A stretch of DNA of 64,000 nucleotides from Metellina segmentata. Its lineage: Eukaryota; Arthropoda; Arachnida; Araneae; Tetragnathidae. Below, piece by piece: positions 54,632 to 64,000 of the stretch. The notes below the pieces were generated by a model that was given only the letters and a program-made list of their open reading frames with translations, was not told the origin of the DNA and did not search any database. Both the position numbers and the translations under genes were made by a program. The stretch spans positions 4,632,395 to 4,696,394 of the forward strand of contig OX375872.1 of the NCBI GenBank assembly GCA_947359465.1, in the 5' to 3' direction. Position 1 is the stretch's first letter, and each line of letters starts with the position of its first letter.

Positions 54632-54909
54632 CAACCGGCATAGTGGTTAAGGTGTTAGCCTCTAGATCGGAAGGTTCCTGGTTTGTATCCGGGTCCGGAT
54701 GTTTGTAAGCATATGGTGTAAAGGACACCTTAAATCTGTCGTGGCCGAAAGTCCTCACGTTGGGTTGGTGTGGAAGTTTGGAGAGTGCCAGCTCAGGTGT
54801 TGCCTCGTCATTTGACAGTGGTTCCAAATTATGAGGTGTTGTACTCGGATCTTTCCCTTAAGGGATTGATCCCGGACCGTCGTCAATAGCCCGTTGTGTT
54901 ACTCTAGTA
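54632..54909 (+). repeat. tRNA-derived SINE, full length
   Basis: Head ACCAACCGGCATAGTGGTTA AGG, A-box like, with the altered B box GGTTTGTATCC. Body AAATCTGTCGTGGCCGAAAG, GTGTGGAAGTTTGGAGAGTG, CATTTGACAGTGGTTCC. End GTTGTGTTACTCTAGTA. Confidence 0.85.
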
Positions 54910-54938
54910 TTATCAATATCAGGGCCTAACACTGTTGG

Positions 54939-55540
54939 CAGTGGCGGATTTAGCGGACTAAGCGGCCGCTTAGGGCCCCGGAATATCGAAGGGGCTCCGA
55001 GGTCTTAAAATGTCTTTTCATTAGGGTTCGAGGAAAGTTGTGACAGCATCTTTACAATGTGCGTCTTTACGTGCAGTGAAAAGAGTTTGTAATATAAAAT
55101 GGTCAGCAAGAGAAAGATGCTGTACTATAACTATAAAACTTGGTTTCACCCATATAAAAGAGGCTTTAACTGAAATTTTCTAATTGCGAAAAAAAGTTAC
55201 CATATATATTGGAGGTGACTTCACTTCTGAAGAAAAGGAACAAATATGAAACAGTTAATGACAGTTATTTGGAATACTATTATTTTACTAAGAATCAATG
55301 CAACTAGTAAGTCACTGCAATTAGTTATTAAAAGGATCTATCCAACTTGTTGTTGTATTTGTTCAATAACTTCAGAAAAGAATTTGAAACTCATTTATCA
55401 TTTAACTCATGAACAAACTCGAGACAGCAAAAGAGAGAAAATTTCATAACATCAAGGCAGAATTATTTCAGAACTCAGACGTATGAAGTTGTCGTCGAGT
55501 CTTTTCGAATGTTTTTTTATTGGGATTTTTCTATTAGAAG

Positions 55541-55589
<49 letters not shown>

Positions 55590-56094
55590 AAGAATATTTA
55601 CAAAAATGACAGATGTTTGTACTTTTTAAGATGAATTTGATCATTTTTTAATATTTTTAAAAGAAAGCGAGGATATTATAGAAACCACACCAGATATCTA
55701 TCCAGCTGACAAAGAAATGTCTTGCACATTTCGGAAGGTTGGAAATTTTGAAAATTAGAAAGATCATTTTCTGTTTTAAAGCGTGTAAAATTTTATTTAA
55801 GGAGTACTATGGGAGAAGATATATTAATTAATTCGGCCATTCTGTATATAGAGCACGAAATCGTAAACCGCATTGACACTTTCAAAATAATTGACGAATT
55901 TGCAAAAAATAAAGCAACAATTCATATAAAAATGGTTTTTTTTTAGATAAATTTATTTAATGGGCTGTGGTATGAAAATTTTGATTACTTTTCTTTTTTG
56001 TTAATAACTTAATGAGAGTTTTCTTGAAACCTTTTTTCCAACTTGAGATTGAAGGCCCCGAAAATTTTACCGCTTGGGGTAATAATCCGCTGTG
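54939..56094 (+). mobile_element. non-autonomous hAT, second copy
   Basis: CAGTGGCGGATTTAGCGG start and, reverse-complemented, CACAGCGGATTATTACC end. The interior matches 10,748-11,896 in reverse complement: GAGGTCTTAAAATGTCTTTT, GTGACAGCAT, GGAGGTGACTTCACTTCTGA, TCATTAAGTTATTAAC-type phrases. No clear 8-bp duplication was found (ACTGTTGG versus GGTTTTCA). Contains a 45-base A run at 55,543-55,587. The transposase relic is decayed. Confidence 0.75.
55543..55587. repeat. poly(A) run of 45
   Basis: Uninterrupted A tract inside the hAT copy. The homologous position in the copy near 11,170-11,200 has only a short T-rich stretch, so it expanded after the copies separated, or its length is an assembly estimate. 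Confidence 0.9.
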
Positions 56095-56364
56095 GGTTTT
56101 CAGTAACTCGGTACGGAGGGGTCTGCTTCCATTCGAAGGAAAGAAGGAAGGTCTTGAATCCCAATTCAAGGGTCGCTAGTATCTGGCGTTTTGGAGAATC
56201 AAAGTTAAAATGAACATCACAGATCGGACTGAAAACGAGGTGGTTTCATTTAGAGAAATTTGAAACTTGTTTTGAGAAAACGAAGATTTTTGTTTTCGTT
56301 GCGTTTTCTTCACAGCTTCTGAAACTTTCGGAGACGAAAGTTCTCGCATCGAAAAATCAAAGTA

Positions 56365-57765
56365 CCTGTGGAGTAGTATAGATGGCGCCACGAAACTTCT
56401 GTAAATCTGTCGTACTCGGTGGGGGGGATATTCTCCTCCTCAACCAATTGAGTTGTTCTGACCTCACTGCCAAAGAATAAAAAATTGATCTCAAGCACCC
56501 GGGAAGTGTTGAAGATATATTTTTTACAAATGTCTCCTTTTAAGAATCGACTCGTTTTGTGGTGTAAAAGAATTCTTCAAAACTAAAGCCAACCTGGTAT
56601 GTTTTCTTTTTAATTCCAAATATTTTTTGACACATACCGAGGCTCATCAGTCTAGTCCATCACAAGACTGACAGTGCTACGTTTTGAGGCCACCCAGATC
56701 ATTCGATGAAAATACGTCCTGCAGAAAAAATATTCTCATGCCGATTCTTCTTTTCCTATTGTATAGATTTTTAAGATGTATTCACAAGTCAGCTGTGAAA
56801 TTTTAATGGAAATCAGTTTTGAAGTAGATCATTTATTCCAATGAACAAATGCAAGATATTAAGTTTCAGTATTCTGTTTTTTTTTTATGACAATGAAAGT
56901 TGAAAGTCACACAAATGTAGATATATTTTTTGTTTGTAACCCTATATTCATCAAGTTATTGACATACATTAAAAAAAAAATATTTGTATACCATTCTATT
57001 CAGAAAAAATGAGACCGACAAAAGATTAATTGGAATAAGAGCTGAATCGGATTAACAAAATTTAAAGCATTTCAGTTCCAGAGCAAAAAATCCTCTTAAT
57101 CCATGCCGACCAACCGGTATAGTGTTTAAGGTTAGCCTCTAGATTGGAAGGTTCCTGGTTCGAATCCGGGTCCGGGCACAGATGTTGTAAGAACATGGTG
57201 TAGTGGCGGCTGGTGCACCTTAAATCTGTCGTGGCCGAAAGTCCTCATGTTGGGTTGGTGTGGAAGTTTGGAGAGTGCCAGCTCAGGTGTTGCTTCGTCA
57301 TCTGACCGTGGTTCAATATTAAGAGGTGTTGTCCGCGGATCTTTCCCTTGAAGGATTGATCCCGGACCGTTGTCAATAGCCCGTTGTGTTGCTCTAGTAC
57401 GACATTAATTTTAAAAAAAATTACCAATTACCTCTTAATCCATCTAACAACCCGTGTCAATGAAACATCAAGCATGACTGCGATTTTTAGTTGATTTGTT
57501 AAAAGTTCATTAATGACTCGAGTAAACGTTCTACAGTCTTATTCTGTCAGAGAATTAAAATTGTTTCCAACACTGATGTGGTAGGCATGTTGCAAGGTGC
57601 CTCAAGATCCATTGGATGAAAATTTTCATACACACAATTTAAAATGAAAGCGCTCATTTGAACTGCATTTTATTATTTGGAAACTCATCATGAAATATCC
57701 ATTACAAAGAATTGATTCATAGTAAATATCGTAACTTGTAAGCGAGCGAAGAAAATATGTATTTT
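56365..57765. repeat. anonymous repeat copy B (no Mag insertion)
   Basis: Inverted counterpart of copy A at 9,140-14,335. At 56,981-57,000 it reads TATTTGTATACCATTCTATT without interruption where copy A carries the Mag element. It instead holds a SINE at 57,105-57,430. Confidence 0.85.
57105..57430 (+). repeat. tRNA-derived SINE, full length with 13-bp TSD
   Basis: CCTCTTAATCCAT at 57,092-57,104 and 57,431-57,443. Between them, 326 bp: head GCCGACCAACCGGTATAGTG, B box GGTTCGAATCC, body GTCGTGGCCGAAAGTCC, ACCGTGGTTCAATATTAAGA, end CCCGTTGTGTTGCTCTAGTA, then CGACATTAATTTTAAAA and a TTACCAATTA tail. The copy A site at about 9,455 reads through without it. This is the best reference copy of the family in the window. 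Confidence 0.93.
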
Positions 57766-57769
57766 AAAT

Positions 57770-58093
57770 TGTATGCCTTGTATCAAAAAAACTTCAAATT
57801 GACACACAAAATTTCATTTTTAGTGAAAAATATTTTTAAAATTTTAATTATCGAGAGTGTAAAAATAATTTTGAACACAAATAATTATAAAGATAATATT
57901 AAATTGCTTCTGAATAGCATTTTTTTAAAAAAGTGCTCCGAACGTATGCAGATACCTTAATGAAATTTAATTATTATTGTTTTCTCTTTGGCATGGTAAC
58001 CACATAAAGATATGACAGTTTTTTAATTTATTTTTCCCGTTTGCATTTTACGTAGAGGATAAAAAAAAAGTTTTAACTTTAGTTCTGTAGTTC
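57770..58093. other. anonymous AT-rich sequence
   Basis: No feature until 58,060, where Helitron-type sequence (AGTTCTGTAGTTCTCCTAGA) begins and is then broken by the next element. Confidence 0.45.
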
Positions 58094-58101
58094 TCCTAGA
58101 C

Positions 58102-58630
58102 CAAGGGTTCCCAAAGTGTGTGGGGTGCCACGTAGAGAGATGAGGGGTGCCGCGATTATCAATAATCTAATTTTTTGCTAAGCAAAAACCTTAACATACA
58201 ATATGCTAAGCAAATAATAAACTACAGATAGATATTATATGGTAATTTGGTAGTTTTAAATCAACGTCGTACTAGAGCAATACAACGGATTGCTGAATCA
58301 ATCCCCTAAGATAAAGATCCTATGACAACGTAATTTTGAACCACGGTCAGATGACGAGGCAACACCTGTGTTGGCACTCTCAAAACTTCCACACCAACCC
58401 AACGTGAGAACTTTCTGTCACGACAGATTTAAGGTGCACCAGACGCCTCAACATACGCTTACAAATATCCATGCACTGACCCGGATTCGAACCATGAACC
58501 TTCCGTTTTAAAGGCTAACACCTTAACCGTCGGCGACGAGGGTGCCATGAGAAAATTCTCTTTCGGATTCCGTGAGAAAATTCGAATTATCTTAAGGGTG
58601 CCACGACTTGGATAAGTTTGGGAACCCCTG
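58102..58630. mobile_element. hAT MITE inserted in Helitron sequence
   Basis: Ends CAAGGGTTCCCAAA at 58,102 and, reverse-complemented, CAGGGGTTCCCAAACTTATC at 58,630, with TCCTAGAC duplicated on both sides (58,094-58,101 and 58,631-58,638). The uninterrupted sequence CTCCTAGACCGTTAAAGATA appears at 62,981, showing the target. Internal phrases GGGTGCCACG/GGGGTGCC repeat near both ends. It carries a SINE. Confidence 0.88.
58258..58535 (-). repeat. SINE inside the hAT MITE
   Basis: Minus strand: end CAACGTCGTACTAGAGCAAT, body TTTTGAACCACGGTCAGATG and AACCCAACGTGAGAAC, B box GGATTCGAACC at 58,481, and CACCTTAACCG at the start. No target duplication resolved. Confidence 0.85.
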
Positions 58631-58638
58631 TCCTAGAC

Positions 58639-58990
58639 CGTTAAAGATGGAATAAAAATTTCAACGGATTTGAAATCAAATTTCACTTTAGATCGATGCC
58701 TAAAAAACTTTCCAAAAAAAAAAAACCAGATTGCATCTTCTGCCCTTCGCGTTAAAAAAAAAAGAAACAGATTACATTTCCATTCTATTTCCAAGAATGA
58801 GAGCAAGAAATAAAAAACATATTGACTGGGATTGTCGCTAAAGATAAATTGAAAATTTGAACGGATTTGAAATCTGTGTAAAATTTTACTTAAATTGATA
58901 CCTAAAAATATAATTTTCTTTAAATAAATAATTTTTAAATTGAATATATATTCAACGGATTTGAAATGTGCGGAAAATTTTACACCAGAT
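58639..58990 (+). repeat. Helitron-related internal repeats
   Basis: GTTAAAGATGGAATAAAAAT, then TTTCAACGGATTTGAAATC occurs three times in changed forms (about 58,655, 58,855, 58,950). Continuation of the sequence broken by the hAT MITE. Confidence 0.65.
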
Positions 58991-59340
58991 TAATATATCC
59001 TTAAGATAGTGACATCTTGACTTGTAGAACTACATCATCAAGAGACATTTGAAGCGTTCCTGCCAGGTGGACGATCATTCCATGGAAACTTGAGTGACTT
59101 GCAATCCAGTTTCCAGCCTAGACGATGGTAGAGAATGATGTCTAGTCACCGGGAGTTCTTTTGTGTGTCCTTCGATTCCAACTTTAAAATATTTCTTTTA
59201 CTTTTCAATTTGTATAATTTATAATTACTTATTATGTATTATGTTGATGGAATTTGGAGATCAACTGTGCACTTGTGTAAAAATTGTCAACTTGATCGAA
59301 CCTAATAAAGGTGTGATTTCTAAGCTGCTTCGCTCAATTC
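58991..59340. other. anonymous sequence
   Basis: No repeat phrase or coding region recognised. Confidence 0.4.
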
Positions 59341-59566
59341 CAGAACCACGTAGCCCGTTTCGAAGCGCATCGGATTATCAACCGTAGGGCTGCGAGTTCG
59401 AATCCAACCAAAGACCGTCGTGTACAAATGGTTCACGTTAACTACGTCCTACATGTCCTCACGTTGGGTTGGTGTGGCTAACTCAGGATGTGCCTGTGGT
59501 TGATCGGATCTTTCCATTGTCAATACCCCATCGCGTTGCTTCAATATGACGTTAATTAAAAGACGG
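59341..59566 (+). repeat. SINE, alternative-head subfamily
   Basis: Head GTAGCCCGTTTCGAAGCGC, TCGGATTATCAACCGTAGGG, B box GAGTTCGAATCC, then ACCGTCGTGTACAAATGG. From CCTCACGTTGGGTTGGTGTG the body and end match the common SINE (ATCGGATCTTTCC, CGCGTTGCTTCAATATGACG). So the same body is joined to a different tRNA-like head. Confidence 0.75.
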
Positions 59567-59573
59567 CGGTAGT

Positions 59574-60297
59574 AGCATTTGTGTAGAGGCGGCTGGTGCA
59601 CCTTAAATCTGTCGTGGCCGAAAGTCCTCAAGTTGGTGTGGAAGTTTGGAGAGTGCCAGCTCAAGTGTTGCTTCGTCATCTGACCGTGGTTCAAAATTAC
59701 GAGGTGTTGTCCTCGAATCTTTCCCTTAAGGGACTGATTCCGGACCGTCGTCAATAGCCCGTTGTGTTGCTCTAGTACGACGTTAACTAAAAATTACCAT
59801 TACCATTACCGAGCATGGATAGTTGTAATCGTATGGTGTAGAGGAGGCACCTTAAATCTGTCGTGGCCGAAAGTCCTCAAGTTGGTGTGGAAGTTTGGAG
59901 AGTGCCAGCTCAAGTGTTGCTTCGTCATCTGACCGTGGTTCAAAATTACGAGGTGTTGTCCTCGAATCTTTCCCTTAAGGGACTGATTCCGGACCGTCGT
60001 CAATAGCCCGTTGTGTTGCTCTAGTACGACGTTAACTAAAAATTACCATTACCATTACCGAGCATGGATAGTTGTAAGCGTATTGTGTAGAGGAGGCACC
60101 TTAAATCTGTCGTGGCCGAAAGTCATCACGTTGGTGTGGAAGTTTGGAGAGTGCCAGCTCAAGTGTTGCTTCGTCATCTGACCGTGGTTCAAAATTACGA
60201 GGTGTTGTCCTCGGATCTGTCCCTTAAGGGACTGATCCCGGACCGTCGTCAATAGCCCGTTGTGTTGTACAACGTTAACTAAAATGACCAAATTACC
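59574..60297 (+). repeat. tandem trimer of 5'-truncated SINE, 249-bp period
   Basis: The phrase CCTTAAATCTGTCGTGG starts at 59,601, 59,850 and 60,099, exactly 249 bp apart. Each unit runs from GTATGGTGTAGAGG to CTCTAGTACGACGTTAACTA, and units join through AAAATTACCATTACCATTAC, CGAGCATGGATAG. All three lack the tRNA head. Units 1 and 2 are almost identical. Unit 3 has small differences and a shortened end. Confidence 0.92.
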
Positions 60298-60309
60298 ATA
60301 ATTGTTATA

Positions 60310-60425
60310 GGTAAGTATTTTAATTTACGTCGCACTCTAACAACACAACGGGCTATTGGCCACGGTCCTGTATGAAACCCTAAGTATAAGATCCGACAAC
60401 CCGTAATTTTGAACCATGGTCTCAC
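60310..60425 (-). repeat. SINE 3'-end fragment
   Basis: ACTCTAACAACACAACGGGC, TATTGGCCACGGTCCTGTAT, AAGTATAAGATCCGACA: minus-strand 3' half of a variant also at 61,758-61,845. Confidence 0.8.
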
Positions 60426-60634
60426 TCTCACTCTATGCGCTCTCTTCTCTACTCTTCGAAAAGGAAGTTACAATAATAGGATTGGCTGCTCATTATTATT
60501 ATTATTGGTGATCTGTCATAAAGAGATGACAGATTCTAAATTTATTTTTTGCGTTTCATTTTGCGGAGGACCGATTTCAGACGACGAAAGTAAGAAATAC
60601 ATTTCAACTGTAGTTGTGTAATTCTTTTAAGATA

Positions 60635-60712
60635 AAGTAAAATTTTGAATGGATTTGAAAATGTATTATTTTCTTTCAATAAATAATTTCTAAATTGTAA
60701 TGGCAATTTGTA
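60635..60712 (+). repeat. Helitron-related fragment
   Basis: TAAAATTTTGAATGGATTTG, ATTTTCTTTCAATAAATAAT: the distal Helitron phrase in shortened form. Confidence 0.5.
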
Positions 60713-60716
60713 ATTA

Positions 60717-60995
60717 ACTAGAGCAACACAACAGGCTATCGAAGACGGTCCGAGATCAGTCCCCTAAGGGAAATATCCGAGGACAACATCACGTAATTTT
60801 GAACCACGGTCAGATGACGAGGCAACACCTGAGCTGGCACTCTCCAAACTTCCAAACCAACCCAACGTGAGGACTTTCGGCCACGACAGATTTAAGGTGT
60901 CCTTTACACCATATGCTTACAAACATCCGGACCCGGATACAAACCAGGAACCTTCCGATCTAGAGGCTAACACCTTAACCACTATGCCGGTTGGT
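60717..60995 (-). repeat. tRNA-derived SINE, full length, minus strand
   Basis: ACTAGAGCAACACAACAGGC start on plus, AACCACGGTCAGATGACGAG, CCCAACGTGAGGACTTTCGG, then GGATACAAACC (altered B box) and CACTATGCCGGTTGGT. Confidence 0.88.
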
Positions 60996-61246
60996 ATAAA
61001 TTGATTTACCAGGTAGGTATTCAATTAATACCACACTAGAGCAACACAACGGGCGACGGCCCGAAGGGAAAGGTCCGAAGGGAAAGTTCCGATGACAACA
61101 TGACGTCATTTCATTTGAACTAGGGACATAAGGATGGAGTGGACGTATTCTGAAATTAAGCAAATGTAAAGGGTGTTTTATGCATCCTTAAACAATAAAA
61201 AAAATGTTTGCTTTAAATCATTCAGATTCTGCACGAAAACGAGTTT
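60717..61246 (-). repeat. inverted duplication, right arm
   Basis: Partner of 54,403-54,909. Includes a full minus-strand SINE (60,717-60,995), ATAAATTGATTTACCA, a SINE 3' scrap (61,030-61,110) and the flank down to CATTCAGATTCTGCACGAAA. Confidence 0.85.
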
Positions 61247-61249
61247 TTC

Positions 61250-61400
61250 GACAGATTTAAGGTGCCGCCTCACCATACACTTACACAACTTCCATGCCAA
61301 CCCAATGTGAGGACTTTCGGCAGATTTAAGGTGCACCATACGCTTACACTAGACCATACGCCACTGACCTTCCGTTCCTTAACTGCCAGACCGGCGTTTC
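61250..61400 (-). repeat. rearranged SINE fragments
   Basis: CGACAGATTTAAGGTGC occurs at 61,251 and a shortened GGCAGATTTAAGGTGC at 61,319, separated by CCAACCCAATGTGAGGAC: short, partly duplicated SINE body pieces. Confidence 0.7.
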
Positions 61401-61499
61401 AATTGAAACTTTTTTGCAATGCTGCGAAGAATGACCTTCGTTTGATTTGAAAATTCCACAGCATAATTAAAATAAAAAACTTTTTTCCTGACATTGTTG

Positions 61500-61740
61500 A
61501 GTTCTTTTTTGTAAAATCGGGATCGTTAAAGATAGATTGAAAATTTCAACGGATTTCAAATCTGCGGACAATTTGACACCTTTTTCATTTGATTTTCTTT
61601 TAATAAATAATTTTTCAATTCAATATTTATATTTTCGCAGGAGATTGTGACGTCTCGCCGATTGGATCTCTTCGCAATTCGAATTTGGCCGCATTTGGAA
61701 ACGCCGTGATGGCTGTTATCCAATAGGCTACGAATTCCCA
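61500..61740 (+). repeat. Helitron-related fragment
   Basis: ATCGGGATCGTTAAAGATAG, TTTCAACGGATTTCAAATCT, then TCTCGCCGATTGGATCTCTT and CGTGATGGCTGTTATCCAAT. The last phrases are shared with 29,440 and 62,530. Confidence 0.6.
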
Positions 61741-61757
61741 TTTGTATTGTATGTATT

Positions 61758-61845
61758 TTAATTTACGTTGCACTCTAACAACACAACGGGCTATTGGCCA
61801 CGGTCCGGTATGAAACCCGAAGTATAAGATCCGACATAAGTTATA
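61758..61845 (-). repeat. SINE 3'-end fragment
   Basis: TTTTAATTTACGTTGCACTC, TAACAACACAACGGGCTATT, GAAACCCGAAGTATAAG: near twin of 60,310-60,405. Confidence 0.8.
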
Positions 61846-61849
61846 CATA

Positions 61850-62510
61850 AGTTCGTATTTTTAGGTTTAAAAAAAATTTTTATTTGTAATTTTCTGTTCT
61901 TTACACTAAATACATTCTTTGCTCAGTAAATGTTTGAAATATTTATTCTTATGTATTCCTGGAAGATGATCAATGCAACTTTCAAGTGTCACGATATTTT
62001 GCTGGGGTAAGAAGTGGGAGTATCAAAACGGGGCTGTTATAAACATGGTATTAGAAAGGTAAAAATAGAATTACAGTTCCTTCTACTGCCATGACTACTG
62101 CTCATACTGGTTCTATATTCAATATCACGAGGAAAATAGTTGTTTACGATTACGCCTTCTTTCAGAAGTAATTGTAAACACGCGGGGGGTACTTGTAAAC
62201 TGCCGAGTACGGCGTTAAATTTCTTTTCTGGAATCTTCGTACTAATTAACTATCAAAGAAGAATAGTGACAAGTTAGTTTCGATGGGTGAACAATGTTTA
62301 ATTACTTTATCAAGGGTATGAAAATAGGGATTGAAAGTGAACATACAAATTTGTGGTTTACAGTTACCTTACTCCAAAGCAAAATAAATAATTAAAGTTA
62401 CGACTGGAGTTCTTCTTTTTCTCTCCGAGGGCGTTAAATATCGAATAAAAATTTGAACGTAAATGTGCGTGAAATTATACACCTGTTGGGTTTGATTTCC
62501 AATTAAATAT
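61850..62510. other. anonymous sequence
   Basis: No repeat end or coding region recognised until Helitron-type phrases reappear near 62,500. Confidence 0.4.
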
Positions 62511-62581
62511 TTCTATTTTCGCAAGAGATTGTGACGTGATGGCTGTTATCCAATAGGCTACGAATTCCCATCTGGTTTACA

Positions 62582-63177
62582 TCTCTACTATTCTAAAAGG
62601 TTTCTTTGTTTCTTGCCGCGAAATCCTGACGATTCGATGGCACTTACAGTAATGAGATTTGGCACACAGGTAGTCCCAAGTTTTTGCAATATTTGGGTCG
62701 CGGCGAATTTTAAAATTCAATCCAAAACATTTTAAAAGGAATTTTATTCTACAGTGGATTCTTTAACGCGTTTCTTCCGGAATAACAAACACCCGAATCT
62801 AAACTTTTTCTACTCACATGATCTTGCCGTCAGCCTTTGGAACCATACCAAATTTTTTCATCGCGAGGAACTCGAAGAAAATTAATTTTTTGGGTTCCGC
62901 TTTGATTTTGCGCGGAGGAATGATTTTTCAGCCATACGATAAATCTTTTAACTGGAGTCACTTAGTTCTTTTTTCTATCTCCTAGACCGTTAAAGATAGA
63001 GTAAAAATTTTAACGGTTTTTAAATCTGCGGAAAATTTCGCTTTAGATCGTTACTAAAAATTTGATTTTCTTCAAATAAATAATTTTTAAATTTAATATA
63101 TCTTCAACGGATTTGAAATGTGCTGAAAATTGTACACCAGATTTCCATCACGGGCTAGCCACGCTAGCAGTGGCTAG
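62582..63177 (+). mobile_element. non-autonomous Helitron, complete
   Basis: Starts TCTCTACTATTCTAAAAGG after A (62,581). It ends in CACGGGCTAGCCACGCTAGC then AGTGGCTAG before T (63,178), with GCTAGC self-complementary blocks just before CTAG. 596 bp. The interior holds TTGCCGCGAAATCCTGACGA, AATGAGATTTGGCACACAGG and GGATTTGAAATG phrases, and no Rep/helicase. Confidence 0.75.
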
Positions 63178-63618
63178 TGTGTGATCAATTGATGATCCCT
63201 TTGCGTAGGCGTAAGTGACTTGCGAAAGACTGAGAGTTGAACTTGTCTTCGAGGATGTCACTCATCGATTTTGGTCGGGCGATAAAATGACATACGATAA
63301 ATTCTTTTTCTGGCATGAAGAAGAGTATGTTCCATACAGTTCGATCTACACCACAGGATATCCGTTTTCATGTCGTCGATTGCTACTAGAGCAGACGACA
63401 GTCGTTGTTTGTTTGATTCGAATAACTAAACAAATCCACTTTTTTTTCTCTCCAATTCAAGTTTATATCTTCGCGCTCGATGGAGTAAAAATTTCAACGG
63501 ATTTGATTAAAACCCACAACAAAACGTGATAACTATGCTGAACTAAAAACAATCTAAGAATGACCAATAAACAGTTATCTAAAAAACTGGAAGATCGTAA
63601 AGATAATTTCTGTCTATA
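63178..63618 (+). repeat. Helitron-related interior, divergent copy
   Basis: CTCCAATTCAAGTTTATATC, TTCGCGCTCGATGGAGTAAA, TTTCAACGGATTTGATT match the 740-960 region in order. A 104-codon frame at 63,215-63,529 crosses it without known motifs and is not called. Confidence 0.5.
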
Positions 63619-64000
63619 TCTCTACTGTTATAAAAGGAAGTGTTTGTCTGTCCGTTTCTTGCCGCAAAATCCTGACGATTCTAAGGCACTTACAGCAATG
63701 AGATTTGGCACACAGGCAGTCCGATTTCTTTTTGCAATTTTTGAGTCGCGGCGAATTTTAAAATACAATCTAGACCATTTTTAAATGAATTTAATGAAAT
63801 TCAATCATTATTGAATGATACAGCATAGAAGAGATCACAGATTCTAAATTAACTGTTTCCATTTCCGTTTTAATTTTGCGCGGATAAATAAATTTTCAGC
63901 CATACGATAAAAACAAACAATTTTTTAACTGGAGTCAATTAGTTCTTTTTCTATCTCTTAGACCGTTAAAGATAGAGTAAAAATTTCTGCGGATTTGAAA
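63619..64000 (+). mobile_element. Helitron, cut by the window end
   Basis: Starts TCTCTACTGTTATAAAAGGA after A (63,618), then GTTTGTCTGTCCGTTTCTTG, CCGCAAAATCCTGACG, AGCAATGAGATTTGGCACAC, and CTTAGACCGTTAAAGATAGA near the edge. The 3' hairpin and CTAG lie beyond the window. Confidence 0.75.

Larger units (their letters stand above)
54403..54909 (+). repeat. inverted duplication, left arm
   Basis: Reverse complement of 60,717-61,246: AACACCCTTTACATTTGCTT, CCACTCCATTCTTATCTCCC-type phrase, TGACGTCATGTTGTCATCGG and the whole SINE are shared. Both arms share a private B-box change (GGTTTGTATCC in place of GGTTCGAATCC), so they were copied after the SINE had inserted. Confidence 0.85.

Noticed and set aside
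54632..54720. genuine tRNA genes at the B-box sequences (also 2,040, 57,105, 58,480, 59,350, 60,930)
   Set aside because: Each is the head of a SINE continuing into the family body, the acceptor stem does not close, and anticodon arms are degenerate.

Overview
This is eukaryotic, AT-rich, intergenic or intronic DNA built almost entirely from transposable elements. The repeat content points to a spider, most likely an orb-weaver of the Araneus/Trichonephila kind: several divergent Tc1-like transposases, a tRNA-headed SINE ending in a CGTTGTGTTGCTCTAGTACG-type tail, a LINE with the two-reading-frame, RNase H layout, Mag-type Ty3/Gypsy, Copia and Helitron pieces. That taxonomic call rests on remembered resemblance of these repeats, not on a search. 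No complete host gene is visible. The best host candidate is one possible first coding exon at 16,201-16,302 in a locally GC-richer patch, followed by a consensus 5' splice site.

Layout. 1-5.2 kb: Helitron-related debris, a SINE split by a TTAA-flanked MITE, a pogo-like MITE, two Tc1 transposase remnants. 5.2-8.5 kb: a full-length hAT transposon with CAGG terminal repeats and a perfect 8-bp target duplication. 9.1-14.3 kb: an anonymous repeat carrying a Mag-type Ty3/Gypsy element whose interior is inverted and which itself contains a non-autonomous hAT. 14.4-22 kb: SINE fragments, a candidate exon, a small complete Helitron and unrecognised sequence. 22.0-24.6 kb: a three-level nest (Tc1 inside a CATCGATG-rich MITE inside a SINE). 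25.0-26.9 kb: an LTR element with a Gag remnant on the minus strand. 28.5-31.1 kb: SINEs and a second CATCGATG-rich MITE. 35-41.4 kb: three Tc1-type remnants, one carrying a PIF/Harbinger-like MITE. 41.5-46.2 kb: a candidate large element bounded by CCCAGGTRGCACAA inverted repeats, holding a 200-bp tandem repeat and a broken Copia. 46.6-52.2 kb: a full-length but frameshifted LINE with a 14-bp target duplication. 54-64 kb: dense SINEs, including a 249-bp tandem trimer, a second copy of the hAT found inside the Mag element, a hAT MITE inserted in Helitron sequence, and Helitrons running off the window end.

The elements do not form a pathway. Their value is chronological: filled and empty site pairs and nested insertions give a relative order of events. 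The clearest is the inverted pair 9.1-14.3 kb / 56.4-57.8 kb. One copy has the Mag insertion and the other lacks it, while the second has a SINE that the first lacks. I ran no alignment or database search; boundaries come from reading target duplications and terminal repeats by eye.
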